From the NCBI GenBank assembly GCA_944391155.1, contig CALXSO010000015.1, forward strand, positions 1 through 9,301: a stretch of 9,301 nt of DNA, written 5' to 3'. The stretch comes from an uncultured Clostridia bacterium (GTDB lineage Bacteria; Bacillota; Clostridia; TANB77; CAG-508). The position numbers were made by a program, and so were the translations under genes. The notes beneath the pieces were generated by a model. That model was not told the DNA's origin and did not search any database. It saw only the letters and a program-made list of their open reading frames with translations. Of this stretch, positions 6,452-9,301 are shown piece by piece (within the stretch, counting starts at the first letter, position 1; each line of letters starts with the position of its first letter).

Positions 6452-6640
6452 ATGATTAAGAAAATTGCTTGGGAAACCTTTAAAAATACAGGAGATATAA
6501 ATACATTTTTAGAATTAAAACAAATAGAAAATATAGAAAATAATATAAAAGAAATTGAAAATATTCAAAAAATTACAAATATGAATGTAAGTATAAATGA
6601 TAAAACAAACATAATAGAAGATAAAAAAATAGGACTATAA
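6452..6640 (+). CDS. yqzL: YqzL-family small protein
   Basis: The 62-residue protein starts MIKKIAWETFKNTGDINTFL, which fits the YqzL family: an aromatic W near residue 7, then a TG(D/N)I(N/D)T(F/Y)L core, with the gene lying between era and recO as in Bacillus subtilis. Its function is not known; the constant position suggests a link to Era or RecO, but that is inference. The chosen ATG 6452 follows AGGAG (6438-6442) by nine bases. The ATG at 6443 touches that site directly and is too close to use. After residue 30 the protein is a low-complexity, Asn/Ile/Glu-rich tail, likely helical, that seems longer than in the Bacillus protein as I recall it. It is 102 bases after era and 18 before recO, consistent with one operon. 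Confidence 0.85.
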   Translation: MIKKIAWETFKNTGDINTFLELKQIENIENNIKEIENIQKITNMNVSINDKTNIIEDKKIGL

Positions 6641-6658
6641 AAGAAAAGAGAGAATAAA

Positions 6659-7388
6659 ATGGCAACAGTAAAAGTAAAAGGAATAATTTTATCAGAAAAT
6701 AATTTAGGTGATTATGATAAAATGCTAACAATGTTAACACCAAACTTTGGAAAAATATCTTGTGTAGCAAAAGGTGCAAGGAGACCTAAAAGTAGTCTCC
6801 TTGCAGGAACCCAAATATTCTGCTTTGGAGAATATTTAATGTTTCAAGGGACAAGCACATATCATATAAATTCATGCGAAACTATAGAATTATTCTATAA
6901 ATTAAGAACAGACTTAGACAAACTAAAATATGCAATACATATAAATAAAATCATAATAGATGTAACAGACGAAAACCAAAATTGTTTTAATATAATGCAA
7001 TTATATCTGAATGCACTATATACAATATCTGAAACAGACAAAAATTTAGATTTAACAGTAAGTATATTTAAATTAAGATTATTATGTATTTTAGGTTTTA
7101 CACCAAGAATATTATCATGTACAAATTGTGAAGAAAAAGAAAAGCTAAGATATTTTAGTATAAAAGACAATCGGATTTAAATGCGAAATTTGCGGGAGAC
7201 AAGATAAATCATGTATACAAATTTCAGAAAGCACAAAAAATGCAATAAAATACACAGTAACAGCACCTGCCAAGAAATTATTTTCATTTAATTTAAAAAA
7301 TGAATCTTTAGAAGAGTTTAAATTAATTTGCAAAATATATTTCGATGAAAAAATGGAAAGAGAATATAAAATCGAAGAAATATTTTAA
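6659..7388 (+). pseudogene. recO: DNA repair protein RecO, broken by an apparent +1 frameshift
   Basis: RecO loads RecA onto SSB-coated DNA in the RecFOR pathway of recombinational repair. The open frame from ATG 6659 gives 173 residues: an N-terminal OB-fold part (about 1-80, with GARRPKS at 39-45), a helical middle, and CTNC (154-157), the first half of the zinc finger. It stops at TAA 7178-7180. The frame one base later continues without a stop from GGA 7173 to TAA 7386-7388, reading GFKCEICGRQDKSC and ending YKIEEIF; CEIC is the missing second cysteine pair. Dropping one base near C7172 gives DNGFKCEIC and a 242-residue RecO of normal length. The start has a weak purine-rich site (AAGAGAGAA) 18 bases after yqzL. 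Whether this is a true mutation, a sequencing error or recoding cannot be told here. Confidence 0.92.
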
Positions 7389-7471
7389 AATGAAATTACA
7401 ATTAGCAAAGAAGGTGAAGTCAAAAATTAATTTTAGTAGTTGAAATAAATAAAAGACATATTGAAATAAAG

Positions 7472-7517
7472 AAAGGAGAACATAGTAAATAGAAGTTAAT
7501 ATACTATGTAAAAATAA
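7472..7517 (+). promoter_or_regulatory. priA leader: Shine-Dalgarno site separated from the start by a hairpin
   Basis: AAAGGAG (7472-7478) is the only good ribosome binding site before priA, yet it lies 39 bases from ATG 7518. A perfect 8-bp stem, ACATAGTA (7480-7487) with TACTATGT (7502-7509), fills the gap with a 14-base loop. Folding it leaves nine bases between the site and ATG, a normal spacing. The start cannot be moved upstream, because TAA 7515-7517 is in frame. No other start codon stands 5-12 bases after the site. Confidence 0.7.
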
Positions 7518-9301
7518 ATGATAGCAGAAATAATAATAAACACAAGTGCCAAAAAATTAAATAGAACATTTGACTATAAAGTACCAAGAAAGTTAGAAGA
7601 ACAAATAATGATAGGGTCAAAAGTATTAGTACCATTTGGAAATAAAAAAGAACCAGAAGAAGGATTTGTCGTAGGATTTAAAGAAACAACAGAATATAAG
7701 GTAAAAGAAATTTCCAAATTAGAAGATATGCTATCTGATAAGCAAATAGAACTTGCAAAATGGATGGCAAAAAGATATTTTTGCAATATATCAGAATGCA
7801 TCAAATTGATGCAAACACCTGGAACAAGAACAAAAAATAAAGAAAAAAGAATTCAAGATAAAATGATAAACACAATATATCTGAAAAAAGATTATTCAGA
7901 AATAGAATTCGAAATAGAAACAAACCTAATAAAATCAGAAAAACACATAAAGATATTAAAATTTGTAAAGGATAATGAAGGTGCTACAATTCCAGAAATA
8001 GAAATGTTTACAAATTGTTCAAGAGCAATTATCAATACACTAATAAAAAATGGTTATTTAGAAATTGTAGAAACAAAGATTGAAAGAAATCCATTAGCAA
8101 ACAAAAAAATTGAAAAATCAAGCAAATTAGAACTTACAGAAGAACAAAAAATAGCATATGAAAAAATTGAAAAATCAATAGAAGAAAAAAGGTACGAACA
8201 ATTTTTACTATTTGGAGTTACTGGTTCAGGAAAAACAGAAATTTATATGCAACTCATAGAAAAAGTATTAGAAAAAGACAAAAAAGCAATAATGCTAGTA
8301 CCAGAAATATCTTTAACACCACAGATGATAGAAAGATTTATATCAAGATTTGGAAAAGAAAAACTAGCCGTTCTACATAGTAAATTATCAATAGGAGAAA
8401 GACATGATGAATGGATTAAAATTAAACAGAATAAAGCGAATATAATAATTGGTGCAAGATCAGCAATATTTGCACCTGTTCAAAATTTAGGAATTATTAT
8501 AATAGATGAAGAGCATGATACATCATATAAATCAGAAGCAACACCAAAATATAATGCAATAGAAATAGCAAATAAAATCGCCAAAGAAGTAAAAATACCG
8601 ATAGTACTTGGAAGTGCAACACCTGATATAGCAACATATTACAAAGCACAAGAGGGAAAAATTACAAAATTAGAACTAACAAAAAGAGCAAATAATTCAA
8701 ATCTTCCAAAAATAGAAATAATAGATTTAAAACAAGAATTAGCAAATGGAAATCGTTCAATGCTAAGTTTTGAACTATATAAATCAATAGATGAAAATCT
8801 AAAAAAACAATATCAAACAATCCTATTTTTAAATAGAAGAGGATATTCAACATTCATAATGTGCAGAGATTGTGGCTACACAGTAAAATGTAAAAATTGT
8901 AATATAAGTATGACATATCACAGTTTCGAAAAAAAATTAAAATGCCATTACTGTGGATATGAAGAACCAATAGTAACAATTTGCCCAGAATGTGGAAGCA
9001 AAAAAATAAGATATTTCGGAACAGGAACACAGAAGCTAGAAGATGAGATACACAAGCAATTTCCAAAAGCAACAACAATAAGAATGGATATAGATACAGT
9101 TACCAAAAAGAACTCACATGAAGAAATTTTGAACGAATTTAAAAACAAAGGTATAGACATATTAATAGGAACACAGATGGTAGTAAAAGGACATCACTTC
9201 CCTAAAGTAACACTAGTAGGAGTAGTTGCTGCTGATAGTTCATTAAATATGAATGACTACAGGGCAAATGAAAAAACATTTCAAATCTTAGTACAAGTTG
9301 C
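7518..9301 (+). CDS. priA: Primosomal protein N' (replication restart helicase PriA), cut by the window end
   Basis: PriA binds abandoned replication forks, unwinds the lagging arm and starts reassembly of the replisome. The frame is open for 594 residues to the last base. Seen: the N-terminal DNA-binding domain beginning MIAEIIINTSAKKLNRTFDY, Walker A GVTGSGKT (233-240), Walker B DEEH (330-333), GSATPD (365-370), and eight zinc-binding cysteines (449, 452, 458, 461, 476, 479, 489, 492) in the usual four pairs inserted in the helicase core. Then come GTGTQKLEDE (501-510), GTQMVVKGHHFP (551-562) and the start of the Q-x-x-G-R helicase motif VI, cut after LVQV. About 130 or more residues should follow. 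The ATG is fixed by the stop just upstream and by family similarity. It lies 129 bases after the end of the repaired recO frame, probably in the same operon. Confidence 0.96.
   Translation, partial: MIAEIIINTSAKKLNRTFDYKVPRKLEEQIMIGSKVLVPFGNKKEPEEGFVVGFKETTEYKVKEISKLEDMLSDKQIELAKWMAKRYFCNISECIKLMQTPGTRTKNKEKRIQDKMINTIYLKKDYSEIEFEIETNLIKSEKHIKILKFVKDNEGATIPEIEMFTNCSRAIINTLIKNGYLEIVETKIERNPLANKKIEKSSKLELTEEQKIAYEKIEKSIEEKRYEQFLLFGVTGSGKTEIYMQLIEKVLEKDKKAIMLVPEISLTPQMIERFISRFGKEKLAVLHSKLSIGERHDEWIKIKQNKANIIIGARSAIFAPVQNLGIIIIDEEHDTSYKSEATPKYNAIEIANKIAKEVKIPIVLGSATPDIATYYKAQEGKITKLELTKRANNSNLPKIEIIDLKQELANGNRSMLSFELYKSIDENLKKQYQTILFLNRRGYSTFIMCRDCGYTVKCKNCNISMTYHSFEKKLKCHYCGYEEPIVTICPECGSKKIRYFGTGTQKLEDEIHKQFPKATTIRMDIDTVTKKNSHEEILNEFKNKGIDILIGTQMVVKGHHFPKVTLVGVVAADSSLNMNDYRANEKTFQILVQV

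Noticed and set aside
7390..7443. Seventeen-codon frame between recO and priA
   Set aside because: No ribosome binding site and no recognisable protein; short frames like this are expected by chance.
8662..9160. Minus-strand frames inside priA
   Set aside because: They are shadows of the priA frame, which carries all helicase and zinc motifs.

Overview
The window looks like chromosomal DNA of a very AT-rich, low-GC Gram-positive bacterium (Bacillota, most likely a Clostridia-type lineage). The grounds are the strongly A/T-ending codons, purine-rich AGGAGG-type ribosome binding sites, TATAAT-type promoters, an LPxTG-like surface anchor, a tmRNA tag ending YALAA, and the order era - yqzL - recO known from Bacillus and its relatives. 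The exact genus cannot be read from the sequence. No phage, IS element, CRISPR array, rRNA or tRNA was seen.

Left part (1-3063): a minus-strand M14 zinc-carboxypeptidase-like gene stops inside its conserved NINGVD motif next to a T5/A5 run, so it is probably frameshifted. It is divergent from a 769-residue secreted surface protein on the plus strand, which has a signal peptide, a beta-propeller-like region, a helical insert, five acidic decapeptide repeats and an LPKAG sorting signal. Two candidate promoters lie nearly back to back between the two genes. A strong hairpin terminator closes the surface-protein gene.

Middle (3111-5165): a complete single-piece tmRNA gene (ssrA, 3199-3556, tag AENNNEYALAA) sits behind a good promoter and a tandem repeat. 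It is followed by an elaborate nested inverted repeat that lacks a U-tract. Next comes a monocistronic GT4 (GT-B fold) glycosyltransferase that ends at a clear terminator.

Right part (5276-9301): a plus-strand housekeeping cluster of era (30S assembly GTPase), yqzL (small conserved protein), recO (recombination mediator, broken by an apparent one-base insertion between its two zinc-finger cysteine pairs) and priA (replication-restart helicase, cut by the window end). RecO and PriA both serve repair or restart of damaged replication forks; Era and tmRNA both serve the ribosome.

The most unusual signal is translational. In priA, and possibly in era, a strong Shine-Dalgarno sequence is separated from the start codon by a perfect hairpin; removing the hairpin restores a normal spacing. 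The two apparent frameshifts (M14 gene and recO) may be real decay or sequence error. I found no clearly new multi-gene system.
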